A DNA stretch of 64,000 nt from Isochrysis galbana (lineage: Eukaryota; Haptophyta; Isochrysidales; Isochrysidaceae), in assembly GCA_018136815.1 (NCBI GenBank), contig CM030932.1, positions 7,951,628 to 8,015,627 of the forward strand, read 5' to 3'. The number at the start of each line of letters is the position of its first letter. Position 1 is the stretch's first letter. The notes beneath the pieces are model-generated. The model saw only the letters and a program-made list of their open reading frames with translations. It did not search any database and was not told the origin of the DNA. Shown piece by piece: positions 19,733 to 29,322 of this stretch. A program made the translations under genes and the position numbers.

Positions 19733-20737
19733 TCAGGTGCGATCTGACAACACACTCGGTAAGGTGTGTCGTCTGTAGAGCACAGGATAGTTCCCGTCGT
19801 CATCGGCAGGCCTGGCTTTCCATGAGAGTTCGGCCATATCCTCACTATTCCTTGCCCTCATCATGCTCACCGGCAACAGGTGGGTTTTGATCTCCGTCGA
19901 ATCGTCAGTGCTCACATTGCTACCAGATGCAAACTCCACCCCACTCGACACTTGATCTCTAGAGCTCCTAGGCAAGGCAGAAATCTCGGTCGGGGAAGGC
20001 AAGTTTATTGAACGAGTCCCTATGAAACCTGCTTGGACCCCGTATAGCAGGAGCATGAGCGAGAGCGCCATGAAGATGATGGAAAACAGGTCAGTCAAGA
20101 ACGATGTAGATCTCCCGGGGATCCAGGTGATCGAAGGTGCCACAGATGATGCTTGTGCAGTCCTCTCCACATTTGGCGACGCAAAGCCTCGCTGCTCCAA
20201 CAGCTGAACACTGCCCAGGAGCGTTGCTAGTGCCTTCTCTTGAGCCCCCGAAATGGCGCGCAAGCTGGAGAGCAGGTGAGGTGTGACCTTATCGCTCCTA
20301 GACAATAGCGTTACTGCTAGCATGGCTGCCACAATCGGGGTCAAGGCCATGGGCAGGGCGGCTCGTGCAGAAGGCAGAACGTTGAGTGCCGCCCTGAAGA
20401 TGAACCTGCCCACTCGGCGGACCATTCGGTCTCTGGAGATGCCCTTTGCGACGAGAAGTGGCACATGAGCGAGCAGGTCGGCTGGAGCCGAGGGTTTGAG
20501 CCGTCGGGCCAGCACAGAGAGCATGAGCGCTTTGGGAGAGTGGCGGCCGATGGTAAGGAGGGACTTGAGGCCAGTAGCAGCCGGGGCACTGGCGGCAGAG
20601 GCGACGGCGAGCTGGTGTTCTGCGGCGACTGCACTGGGCTGAAGAGCCGGAGCCATGCCCCACACCTCGTTCCACCTCCGTAGCTCCTCCTGCTTCACGA
20701 GGTGCGCGACGAGGTGGAGCCACTTTGCGGAAGACAT
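19733..20737 (-). CDS. Two-TM membrane protein, unknown function
   Basis: 334 residues from the ATG at 20737 (MSSAKWLHLVAHLVKQEELR). The frame stays open to 21094, but the added 119 residues are basic and low-complexity and look like untranslated leader. An N-terminal helical half (HLVKQEELRRWNEVWGMAPA, AHVPLLVAKGISRDRMVRRV) precedes two hydrophobic segments: ALPMALTPIVAAMLAVTLL at about residues 145-165 and LTDLFSIIFMALSLMLLLYG at about 225-246. A Ser/Thr-rich soluble tail follows. This gives a hairpin-type topology with a loop of about 60 residues. No family is recognised. Confidence 0.55.
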   Translation of the reverse strand: MSSAKWLHLVAHLVKQEELRRWNEVWGMAPALQPSAVAAEHQLAVASAASAPAATGLKSLLTIGRHSPKALMLSVLARRLKPSAPADLLAHVPLLVAKGISRDRMVRRVGRFIFRAALNVLPSARAALPMALTPIVAAMLAVTLLSRSDKVTPHLLSSLRAISGAQEKALATLLGSVQLLEQRGFASPNVERTAQASSVAPSITWIPGRSTSFLTDLFSIIFMALSLMLLLYGVQAGFIGTRSINLPSPTEISALPRSSRDQVSSGVEFASGSNVSTDDSTEIKTHLLPVSMMRARNSEDMAELSWKARPADDDGNYPVLYRRHTLPSVLSDRT

Positions 20738-21660
20738 GGCAGCTAAAGACCCTTCTCTCTTGGGCCGACGCGGTCGTTTCTTTCCTCTCTCCTCGCATGC
20801 CCCGTGACTTCTCCCAGTTGAATCAGCACCCCGTTCTACTCGTTCGTGCTGCAAGTGAATTGACTGCGGCTGCGGGGGGAGTGCCAGGGCCTCCCTCTGG
20901 ATGCTGCAACTGGCTCTCGAGAGCCTCGCTCTCTGTGGGACCAAAGGTGGCGCGCTGTGCTGCGACTGACGGGTGTCAAGTTCACATCGGATGAGAGGAG
21001 ATGGCCATCTCCATCGATTCGGAGAGACGAGGAGAGGGAAGATGCTCGAAAGTTCACAGTGGCAGCTCGGCGGCCGCCTGCCCGCCCCCCGCAAGTACTC
21101 AAGAGAGGCGCCGGGCTACGCTCGAAAGAAGCGAGCAACTTTCCTGTACATTATCAGGAGCGGGAGAGCACTGGAGCGAGAGAAGGTGCGGGGCCGGGCC
21201 CAAGGCAGGGAGAGGGGAGGCGATCCTCGCTCCCTCGTGGTGGTCGAGAATCCTAGGTTACTCGTAACGTAGGGCAGTTTCTGTACGGAATCCCGTCATC
21301 TATTACAAGGATTTCGCTCAGGACTCGCGGCTCGCGCGGCCTCTACTTGTCAGTATTTGCTGCTTATTAACCCTAGCTGTGAAAAAGACAGTGGGTAGGG
21401 TCTAGAAAGACAGAAAATACAGCTGTTTTTGGCTTTCCAAAAAAAAGGTGTAAAACAGGGCAAAATACAGATACAGGGGGGGGGGGGCTCTCCCCCTCTT
21501 CTCCCCCCGTTGGAGCGTAACAGCGTAACCTCTCTGCGTCGCTCGCCGCGCTGCGCCCCCCTCCCCCCTCCCCGCCCTCTCCCCCCACGACCGATGAGCC
21601 ACTCTCGCTTCAACCCCAATCCCACCCGCGCGTCGCGGTCCGCGCGCGCGGTCGCGGTCG
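20738..21660. other. Promoter side of the two-TM gene and intergenic
   Basis: Mixed GC-rich DNA with a run of about 11 G at 21477-21487 and C-rich tracts at 21550-21590. Nothing coding is supported. Confidence 0.35.
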
Positions 21661-21666
21661 TGGAAG

Positions 21667-21996
21667 ATGGCAGCGACACATGCGGCGACGATTCTCCGAC
21701 GCTGGATAGGCCAGCGCCGGCTGCCGCCGCGCCGCTTGCTTGGGCGGCGCTTCTCAACGGCACAGCGCAGCGCCCGCCGCCGGTCACCGCTTTGGCGCAG
21801 GAGGCAGGAGGAGTCTGCTATGCCCCCACGAGCGCGGGGGGGCGCAGCTTCCGCGCATGGGAGCATCTTTAATGTGCTTCCTACGCGCGCCACAGGTCTG
21901 AGCCAGCCGGTTCCAACACCGGTCGTAAGCGCTCCCTCGCCGCCCGGCGCTGTTGTATTCAGGCCTTTTGGCATGAATATTTCGGCACGAGTATGA
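21667..21996 (+). CDS. Possible mitochondrial-targeted first exon
   Basis: The frame begins MAATHAATILRRWIGQRRLP followed by PRRLLGRRFSTAQ. This Arg-rich, Ala-rich amphipathic N-terminus with RRFSTAQ looks like a mitochondrial presequence. The remaining about 75 residues are unrecognised and the frame stops at 21996. A downstream exon, if any, would have to lie beyond the minisatellite. Overlapping minus-strand frames are also open because of GC content, so this is tentative. Confidence 0.3.
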   Translation: MAATHAATILRRWIGQRRLPPRRLLGRRFSTAQRSARRRSPLWRRRQEESAMPPRARGGAASAHGSIFNVLPTRATGLSQPVPTPVVSAPSPPGAVVFRPFGMNISARV

Positions 21997-21999
21997 GCC

Positions 22000-22511
22000 T
22001 TCTTCGCTATACACCGTCTTCTATGTTCGCCGTGGTCGCGCAAGGTGTGCAGCTTCGGATTCTCCCTGGGCTCAAGTCCAGGTTCGCCGATTTTCGTCTC
22101 GAGATTCGAGGACTTGAGTTTTATTTTTACCGTTACGGTAATTGTTCACGCGTCTAAGGTAAGAAATGCAGGTAACAGAACTGGGCCCCTCTGCATTCCC
22201 TTCCCCCCCCCCTTCTGCATTTCACATTTCACCCCCCTCTGCAGTTCCCCCCCCCCCCCTCCACAGTTTCCCCCTCCTCCGCAGTTTCCGGTGTTTCCCC
22301 GTTCAAGTTCAAGCCGGGAACCGGGAAAAATACGTGAATGTGAATGTGGGAGGGAGTTGGAGTTGGGTCAGTGTGGTGGTTTCCCCCCCTCTGCAGTCCC
22401 CCCCCCCCTCCGCGGCTTCCCCCCCCCTCCCCCCTCCGCAGTTTCCCCCTCCTCCGCAGTTTTCCTGTGTTTCCCCGTTCAAGCCGGGAAAAATACACGT
22501 GGATGTGGGAG
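22000..22511. other. Low-complexity C-rich region
   Basis: Contains several near-repeats of CTCCGCAGTTTCCCC and TTCCCCGTTCAAGCCGGGAAAAATAC (the latter twice, about 22295-22332 and 22470-22496). These suggest an older duplication of about 170 bp. No gene is supported. Confidence 0.45.
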
Positions 22512-22775
22512 GGGCTTCGCTCGCTATGCGCGCCCCGCGCTCGCGCTCGCCATGCGCGCCCCGCGCTCGCCATGCGCGCCCCGCGCTCGCCATGCGCGCC
22601 CCGCGCTCGCCATGCGCGCCCCGCGCTCGCCATGCGCGCCCCGCGCTCGCCATGCGCGCCCCGCGCTCGCCATGCGCGCCCCGCGCTCGCCATGCGCGCC
22701 CCGCGCTCGCCATGCGCGCCCCGCGCTCGCCATGCGCGCCCCGCGCTCGCCATGCGCGCCCCGCGCTCGCCATGC
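22512..22775. repeat. 20-bp minisatellite, about 12-13 units
   Basis: Perfect head-to-tail repetition of CGCTCGCCATGCGCGCCCCG; lines of 60 bases repeat exactly. Unit length 20 rotates the frame every unit, so the translated period is 20 residues per 60 bases. The unit has no stop codon in any of the six frames, so all six frames are open throughout. Such frames are not evidence of coding. Confidence 0.95.
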
Positions 22776-23262
22776 GGTGACGGTGGCGGAGAGCAAGCGT
22801 CCAATCGGTAGCGTTTCCTCATAGCAACAGATTTCCGATTTCGACGCAGCTTGGGGGCGCGTCGCGCGCGATTGGCGTCGCTGGCTGGGCGGCACCTGGA
22901 TATATGGGGCTTGGCGCGGGCCGGACACCGGGCTGAGGAACGAGAATGGTCTCGTAGCGCGCCCGGCGTCGTTTTGAATTCGGGCTCTCCGAGATAGAGT
23001 ATAGAGTATTTAGGCCTGTTTCCTGTTTCCTGTTTTGCCGTTGCCGTTGCCGTTATCCGTTTTCCGTTTTTGGTTTTTGGGTTACGCTTCGTTGTGGTTG
23101 TGGGGGCTCCCGGGGGGGGGCCGAAAGGGCCCAAAGGGCACCGAATATGTGCTAGATAGGTGTTTTCCGGGGTTTCTACCGCTTTACTTTGATGTATTTC
23201 CTCAATCCTGACTTTTTAATTTTTACACCCTTAGAAGTTAAAATAGTGTTTGACCGCCCTAG
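22776..23262 (-). repeat. LINE-tail-like repeat, second locus
   Basis: Includes a diverged copy of the 203-bp unit (GATTGGCGTCGCTGG, then GCGCGCCCGGCGTCG, then CGGGCTCTCCGAG). It then parallels the sequence at 10626-10840: a GGGGG-rich motif, CACCGAATATGTGCTAG, and finally GTTTGACCGCCCTAG at 23248-23262. The parallel order of blocks at two loci supports one element read on the minus strand. Confidence 0.6.
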
Positions 23263-23560
23263 ATGTCGCTCTCGCCACCGTCCTCGCCCTCGCCCAAGCC
23301 CGCCTGCCCGCCTTCCTCTGCTGACGGGCTTCAGCCCGTCAGCGTCTTCGAAGTCGTCTCCTCCGCCGCGCCTGCCGCCGGCATGCCTCCCTCCTCATTG
23401 CCCTCAGGCCCTATGGCCTATGGGCCATCCCAATTCGTCACGCTAGCCTCGCCCCAACACACACACACACTCCTAAGCGCTCAAGCTTCCCCGCCACCAT
23501 CCCCTTTCGCCTCCTTGTTTCTAAGGGTGGAGTTGGCAAATGGCTCTAGCACAATATAAT
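23263..23560 (+). pseudogene. Repeated gag-like ORF start, copy 2 (diverged)
   Basis: ATG at 23263 immediately after the GTTTGACCGCCCTAG boundary. Reads MSLSPPSSPSPKPACPPSSA, related to the ORF starts at 8160 and 54843. Continues about 98 residues without recognisable domains. Confidence 0.35.
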
Positions 23561-23898
23561 TAGTCTAGGCCACGCCAGGCTCCAGGTACCCATAGAAAGG
23601 GCACACACGGAAACGCGAACAAGGGGCGATAAGCAGCGGACGGCGGCGTTCACGGCAGTAAAGATTAAACTCTACATACGAGACGGCACAATTTTGCGCC
23701 CCGTTTGAACGTCTGGGTGAGGAGGCGGAGCCAGCATCAGCCGACGCGCGTAGGACGAGTTGTGTCGTTCCCTCTGCCCGCCCTGTGTCCGTCCCCTTGT
23801 ACATAGTCTGTGGCCGGTCGCCGTCGCTGCTGCCACACGGCACGTCAGCCCACGGTCATCTCGCCTTTTGGAAGCAAAAGTGAGTCGGAATCGACCTG
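23561..23898. other. Upstream region of the kinase gene
   Basis: No repeat or coding feature recognised. Presumed promoter and 5' leader of the kinase. Confidence 0.4.
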
Positions 23899-26800
23899 AT
23901 GAGCGACTTCACTTCAGCGCGCCCAGCGCTGTGCGCACGCAAGGTAGGACGAGCCGACTGCTGGCAACTGCGGCTAAGCACGCGTATGCGATGGCGGGGA
24001 TGTGAATATTTCCGACTGATCATCATGTGCCTTGTCGCTCTTCAGTTCGTGCGCAAAAATAAGCTCGATAGGACGGCAGAGACGACTAATCCAGTGCCAA
24101 CTGCACCTCCTCCCCCACCATCAACACCGCCACCAGAGAGCGAATGGCGACCGTTGGTCTCACCGTTGCCAAGCCCAGACGAGATCGACAGTGATACGAT
24201 GGAGATTGTGTGGTCGGGGAAGTCGGCTTATTCGAACAAATCTGACATCCCGCCCACGCCAGTGTTGGTTGCGGCACCACGACTTCTCAAGTACTTCAGG
24301 AATCTTGATGAGGATGCACTTGAATATGAGGTTGTTGAAAGCTCACCAAAAAAGCCCGGAACCCCAGCCCCACCATCCATACCACCGCCAGCATTCACGC
24401 CTCTGAGGCAGATTTCTTCGTCTCGTAAACCCCTGCGAGACCTCTTGCCACAGTCGGTTGGTCGGTCTGCGAGTATCTGCCACACTAACAACAAGGTCGC
24501 GGGTGGTCGGCATGTGCCACCATCTCCTTCAGATTCAGATCTGGCATCGCCCGCTCCTCTGGAGGTGTCAGATATCACACGTGCCCTTCTCGGCGCAGCG
24601 GATGCTAATGCCGCTCCAGATGCAGCTGCCATGATTCCCACTGGTCTTTTGAACAGCCTACATGAGAGAGGCCTCGCGTTGGGTGATGCACCGGTTTCAG
24701 CAGGCATTTCTGAGAACGCTACAGAGGCGAGTAGCGGTCTCGTGGGCTTCAACTCGTCGATCCATAACCTCTCAGACGTCGCGGGTGGTCGCAGTAGCGT
24801 CGATTCGTTTTCTGAACACAGTAGAACCTCTGTTGGCTCAGCCCACTCTTCCGTTGGCGGTGATAGCTCAAATGGCAGCATGGCCTCAAGCCTTTCAGTT
24901 GGGAATGCTGCCGACTCTCATGGCCTAAAGAGGTTTGGTCTCACCGGGGGCCCAGCCCGCAGGCTCATTTGTGGTGGCGGAAGCGCTCAGCGGAGCGGCA
25001 CCAATCAGCAAAACTCCAAGATTCGGCAGAGCAGCTCCAACATCCCGCCAAGCAGCAGTAGCGGACCTTCGAGGCGACATCTTCATGAAAGCCCACACGT
25101 CTTGAGCGACGAGGGGGAAGCCGCGCAGGCAGCATGCAAGGTGGCACATGCGCAGACAAATCTAGTGCTGCCCCTAGATGCGCTTCAGAGACTGTCGTTG
25201 TCTACGGATGAAAACTTGGACATAGGCGGCAACATGAGTGGAGGCGATCTTTCCGTAATTTGTGAGGAAGATATCAAGGAGGAGATTAGCGAGGGCTCGA
25301 TGCGCTATTCGCCCAGAGAAGACTTAGCAGCGCCGCCGCTTTCCTCGCCGGAGCATCCACCGCCCTTACCCTCATCTCCTCCGCCCCCAAGTGGCTGCCT
25401 ATATGGTGGTGGACGGAGCAATTCGTTGCATAAGGTTGATCTGACTGAAGCACCGGGAGAAAAGCCTGAACTGCTATTCTCACTCCTCGATTGTGATGCG
25501 AGTGAATCTATCCGATGTGATCTCTCCACCACTTTGCCCACACTGCAATCTATTGTGTTGGGGGATGAGACTGCTGAAGCTTCTTCTGTCGTTGTTCGGG
25601 TCGACCAAGACAGCAAGAATAGTGGAACCACAAGAGAGCCGTTTGACGTGGTGTCCATGTACCAGCTTTCTTGGTGGCTGATCCTACCCTGGCTGGACTC
25701 ATGGACACTCATTCATTCGGCGCCTGCAGTGTGCCGTCGACTGCGTTCCATGTGCGCTGAAGCCGAACGCATGGCAAGCGTGCTCTCCTGCATAGCACCA
25801 CCCGGGAGCAAAGAAACTCAATTGCCGAGTGGGGGTCCAATGATTGCTTGGTCTCAAATCGAGCGAGCCTTTCCCATGGGAAGATCGCTTGCGCAAGGAG
25901 GCTACAAGACAGTCTTCTTGGTCAGCGAGGCTGAGGGAGGGCTAGATAACCCGGACGATGGCGAGGGTATTTCCTCGCACCTTCGGGCGATGGGTGTTGT
26001 CGATGTGCGCGCTTTACAGCGGAAGGGCCTTGAAGCGTCACTGCGCACCGAACTTTGGGTCTCCCATCTTTTGGGTAAGCTCGCCGCGCTAGGCCGCTGT
26101 CCGCATTATCTGCAGCTGCACGCTATGTTCCGCTCGGCCGAGGAGCCTCCTAATGAATGGCGTTATGTTGAAAGGTCAGATTCGCCCGCAAATCGATCAT
26201 CTAGTGACTCAGGCGACACCGACGTCAACACGTTGAGAATTTGTGCCGGCCGTCCTCGTCGCACTGCGCGCAAGCCAACCAATTCTCGTTCGCGCGACGG
26301 TGGGCCCTGCTTCCAGTATGTTGTGATGCAATACGCCGAAGGTGGCGATATGGAGGAGGCATGCAAATCGTTGGCAGGCATGGCATGGCCACCCGAAATG
26401 GTGCCGCAGCTTTTCTTCCAAATGCTCTTCTCGCTTCACGTCGCCCAAGTCGAGCTACAATTGCGGCACTTTGACATCAAGCTATTGAATTTCTTCCTGA
26501 CATCACCTCTCGCGGTAATGGTAGGAGAGGTCAAGGGCGCTTCGTTTCGCACCACTGCGAACGGGATCATGGAGTTACCCCGCTCGATTCCTGCCGATGA
26601 TCAGGAGGAGATTCGCATTCGATATGCCGTCCAAGGCAATGAATATCTCCTTGACCTTGATGCCCACACGCCGACGCTTGCCCTTCTCGCCGACTTCGGA
26701 ACGGCCGATCTTTCACCTGATTCTTTAGGTGCGCCGGTCACGGCTGCAAATTTCACAACACTGGAAAATACGCCGCCTGAGTTTTTACTCTGCGGTGCCC

Positions 26801-27459
26801 GCGCGAGGCAAACTTTTGGTGCAGACGCTTGGGGTTTGGGTCTGTGCCTGCTGCACCTCCTGACCGGCCGCGCCCCCTACGAGGAGCTTCTCGAAGCGGT
26901 CCGATGCCCCAAAGATCTAAGATTAGTCCTTCAGATGATCTGGACCGGGGGAGACAGTCCCAACGACATCACATGTGGTGATTATACGCCCGTAGCTGAA
27001 ATTTTGGACGCCGATGACGGTGGTGTACTTGCTGACACGTTGTACCGTTACATTTGCCTGTTTGGCCCGTTGGACCCTGCCTCTACTGCCTCAAGCAGGT
27101 CCTATCGTAGCGAAGCCGACGTGCTTACAGAGCAGCATATCAACCTAGATGGTAGTCCCGCATGGCGGGCCGTTCAAAGTTGGCTAGACTCGCCTGCGGG
27201 AAGCCGGCGGTATTGCCGTGACGCAGCTAAATGGTCCGCATATTCGGGAAGTGCCGAGCCACTCACCGTGGCTCAACGGCGAATGGCCTCGATCGCCGGC
27301 TCGGAAGAGTTGCTTCGTGGTCTCACGGCATTCGATCCCGCATATCGATGGAGTGTGCGCAAGGCGTTTGCAAGCGAGATGTTCGAGCCTCTCCGCCAGG
27401 CGGCCGGCAAAGCACCAAGAGGGGAAGAGGCGCTGCTCTTCGCGGACTACTTTGCTTAA
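23899..27459 (+). CDS. Large protein kinase with an F-box-like segment
   Basis: 1186 residues as read. A possible in-frame 102-bp intron (23944-24045, CAAG|GTAGGA to CTCTTCAG) would remove residues 16-49. The first about 580 residues are Ser/Pro-rich and disordered. At about 587-630 comes an F-box-like helix set (LILPWLDSWTLIHSAPAVCR, then RLRSMC). The kinase domain spans about 650-1170. It has a glycine loop GRSLAQGGYKTVFLVS, catalytic loop RHFDIKLLNFF at about 858 (HRD replaced by HFD, Asp and Lys kept), DFG in LADFGTADLS at about 932, PPE for APE (TPPEFLL), then DAWGLGLCLLHLLTGRAPYE. The usual VAIK lysine is not obvious (VVDVRAL at the expected place). Catalytic Asp and DFG suggest activity may remain. 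A 55-residue insert separates catalytic loop and DFG. Kinase assignment is firm and the F-box moderate. The substrate is unknown. Confidence 0.85.
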   Translation: MSDFTSARPALCARKVGRADCWQLRLSTRMRWRGCEYFRLIIMCLVALQFVRKNKLDRTAETTNPVPTAPPPPPSTPPPESEWRPLVSPLPSPDEIDSDTMEIVWSGKSAYSNKSDIPPTPVLVAAPRLLKYFRNLDEDALEYEVVESSPKKPGTPAPPSIPPPAFTPLRQISSSRKPLRDLLPQSVGRSASICHTNNKVAGGRHVPPSPSDSDLASPAPLEVSDITRALLGAADANAAPDAAAMIPTGLLNSLHERGLALGDAPVSAGISENATEASSGLVGFNSSIHNLSDVAGGRSSVDSFSEHSRTSVGSAHSSVGGDSSNGSMASSLSVGNAADSHGLKRFGLTGGPARRLICGGGSAQRSGTNQQNSKIRQSSSNIPPSSSSGPSRRHLHESPHVLSDEGEAAQAACKVAHAQTNLVLPLDALQRLSLSTDENLDIGGNMSGGDLSVICEEDIKEEISEGSMRYSPREDLAAPPLSSPEHPPPLPSSPPPPSGCLYGGGRSNSLHKVDLTEAPGEKPELLFSLLDCDASESIRCDLSTTLPTLQSIVLGDETAEASSVVVRVDQDSKNSGTTREPFDVVSMYQLSWWLILPWLDSWTLIHSAPAVCRRLRSMCAEAERMASVLSCIAPPGSKETQLPSGGPMIAWSQIERAFPMGRSLAQGGYKTVFLVSEAEGGLDNPDDGEGISSHLRAMGVVDVRALQRKGLEASLRTELWVSHLLGKLAALGRCPHYLQLHAMFRSAEEPPNEWRYVERSDSPANRSSSDSGDTDVNTLRICAGRPRRTARKPTNSRSRDGGPCFQYVVMQYAEGGDMEEACKSLAGMAWPPEMVPQLFFQMLFSLHVAQVELQLRHFDIKLLNFFLTSPLAVMVGEVKGASFRTTANGIMELPRSIPADDQEEIRIRYAVQGNEYLLDLDAHTPTLALLADFGTADLSPDSLGAPVTAANFTTLENTPPEFLLCGARARQTFGADAWGLGLCLLHLLTGRAPYEELLEAVRCPKDLRLVLQMIWTGGDSPNDITCGDYTPVAEILDADDGGVLADTLYRYICLFGPLDPASTASSRSYRSEADVLTEQHINLDGSPAWRAVQSWLDSPAGSRRYCRDAAKWSAYSGSAEPLTVAQRRMASIAGSEELLRGLTAFDPAYRWSVRKAFASEMFEPLRQAAGKAPRGEEALLFADYFA

Positions 27460-27773
27460 AGGCGCTAGCTGGAACTAGTTACTTACTACACTCTAAGGCG
27501 AGTTGATTTTTCATAGAGTAGCTCGACCTAGAGGGCTAGCGGGCTTCCCTTTAACCCTAGTACTTCCCTTAAACCCCGTTTTCTAATGCTGACATTCAGG
27601 CTATATGGCCGTATGGCATTCAACTTCTTGGCTGGGCGGCCTGCCCACACCTAGGACAGAAGCCCCCAAGGAGCATACCATGAATTGCCGAAGTTTGCAA
27701 TGGCTTTTTGGACGTGCGAAATCAAAAAAAAGAGAAAATGTGCTAAAAATGGACAAAGGACAAAAACCCCCGA
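27460..27773. other. 3' of the kinase gene, no feature
   Basis: Short frames only. Contains AAAAAAAAGAG at about 27725. Nothing supportable. Confidence 0.4.
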
Positions 27774-28338
27774 CTACTCACGATGGCACCTATGGCACGA
27801 GAAAAAGCACTGTACATGGTAATACGACCCCTTCCCATCGCGGCAGGCCAGACATCTGTATTGGGCACGTTTGGGCTTGTCCACCGCACACTGGGAGTAA
27901 GCACACACACATCTCTGAGTCTGCATGCGCTCTGCCTTCTTCGGGGGGCCGCGCTTGCCCACATGCCGCGCTTGCTCCGCCAGCGCCTGTGCTACCATCC
28001 CCATATCTACAAGCTCGTGCTCAGCTCTGCGCTGGGCGTGTGTCGAGAGAGGGCTCAGAAACTCGGATGAGTTAGTCATCCCTGCCCTCATGACACACAG
28101 CCCAGGAGGCTTGCGAGACCTCAGCGGTTTGGCTTCGTCGAGCACCTGCGTCGCCCACTCCAGACAGAAGGCAACCTGCGGTCAAAGAGAATATGTGCGT
28201 GAGGCGGTGGGCAGTTTGTGGATTGTGGAGCGGGTGAGAAGGCAGAAGCAGGCACAACCTTCCATCCACACTCACCTTGGTTCGCTTACGTACCGCTTTG
28301 TGCTCCATCCCGGCAGCGTGTGCAAGGAAGTTGTGCAC
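27774..28338 (-). pseudogene. piggyBac-like transposase C-terminal exons
   Basis: On the minus strand the exon ending ...MEHKAVRKRTK has a GTGAGTGTGG donor (just below 28290). It can be joined to an exon starting VAFCLEWATQVLDEAKPL after a CTTTGACCGCAG acceptor near 28171. That exon runs to 27774 and ends in a Cys/His-rich segment (QRCVCAYSQCAV, YRCLACRDG, YHVQCFFSCHRCH). A membrane-free helix with conserved Asn followed by a Cys-rich C-terminus is the layout of piggyBac-type transposases. The identification is by pattern only. The catalytic Asp residues would be upstream and are not seen here. Confidence 0.45.
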
Positions 28339-28882
28339 GATGTAACCATTGGTCAGTGCGATGTCGATCGCGAACAGGATGCCTTTCGTCCCAACGCGTA
28401 CGACCCGCCGCGAAGCGAGGGACAGTTTCTTGCGCTGTTGATCATGCCCGTCAGTCGCGCTTCTGCCCTGCTTCCATCCATACTCACCTTGGTTCGCTTA
28501 CGTACCGCTTTGTGCTCCATCCCGGCAGCGTGTGCAAGGAAGTTGTGCACGATGTAACCATTGGTCAGTGCGATGTCGATCGCGAACAGGATGCCTTTCG
28601 TCCCAACGCGTACGACCCGCCGCGAAGCGAGGGACAGTTTCTTGCGCTGTTGATCATGCCCGTCAGTCGCGCTTCTGCCCTGCTTCCATCCATACTCACC
28701 TTGGTTCGCTTACGTACCGCTTTGTGCTCCATCCCGGCAGCGTGTGCAAGGAAGTTGTGCACGATGTAACCATTGGTCAGTGCGATGTCGATCGCGAACA
28801 GGATGCCTTTCGTCCCAACGCGTACGACCCGCCGCGAAGCGAGGGACAGTTTCTTGCGCTGTTGATCATGCCCGTCGACTGA
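28259..28882 (-). repeat. 212-bp tandem triplication of a transposase exon
   Basis: Three copies beginning CTTCCATCCA at 28259, 28471 and 28683, spaced exactly 212 bp; copies 2 and 3 look identical. On the minus strand each carries the coding segment KKLSLASRRVVRVGTKGILF plus AIDIALTNGYIVHNFLAHAA, then ...RKRTK with a GTGAGT donor. Each also has a CATGATCAACAG acceptor before the exon. So each unit is intron plus exon, which could be spliced as repeated exons or skipped. Confidence 0.85.
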
Positions 28883-29322
28883 GAGAGAGAGCCTTCTTCG
28901 AGGGAAATCTAAGGGCGGTTCTCCCCCTAACCATAACGCATGTACTACTTTTTGCGCAATTGCAAACAAGAAGCAGTATCCCACTACACCATACACCATA
29001 CCCTTGCCCGCCCGTGCGTTGGGGCGCTACACCTACACAACCACCTCAACAACATCCTCAATGACCTCGTCTCACTAGGGAAACATCATAACACACGGAG
29101 TTGGACGAATAATGACTTTCACTGTGATCCACATGCAATGTATATGTGCAGCAAGACGATGTTCAATATCGCGGCTGTTGCAGTTGTTGCACACGTAGCC
29201 CGTCATAAAAACACCAATGGTAACCCTCATGCTTGGCCCAAGGTTGAGCAAGCTTGGATAGTTTGGACGATTTGGGAGATTTTTCCAAGCCTAGCCAGAG
29301 TCTCTCGTTTCCGAACATCAAG
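28883..29322. other. Intergenic, no gene recognised
   Basis: AT-richer than neighbours. Separates the transposase array from the convergent-side stop of the multi-pass protein at 29323. Confidence 0.4.

Noticed and set aside
22512-22775. CRISPR array
   Set aside because: Direct head-to-tail repeats without spacers, in a eukaryotic genome.
22045-23134. Apparent 150-300 residue proteins in all six frames
   Set aside because: Products of the 20-bp minisatellite, which has no stop in any frame.
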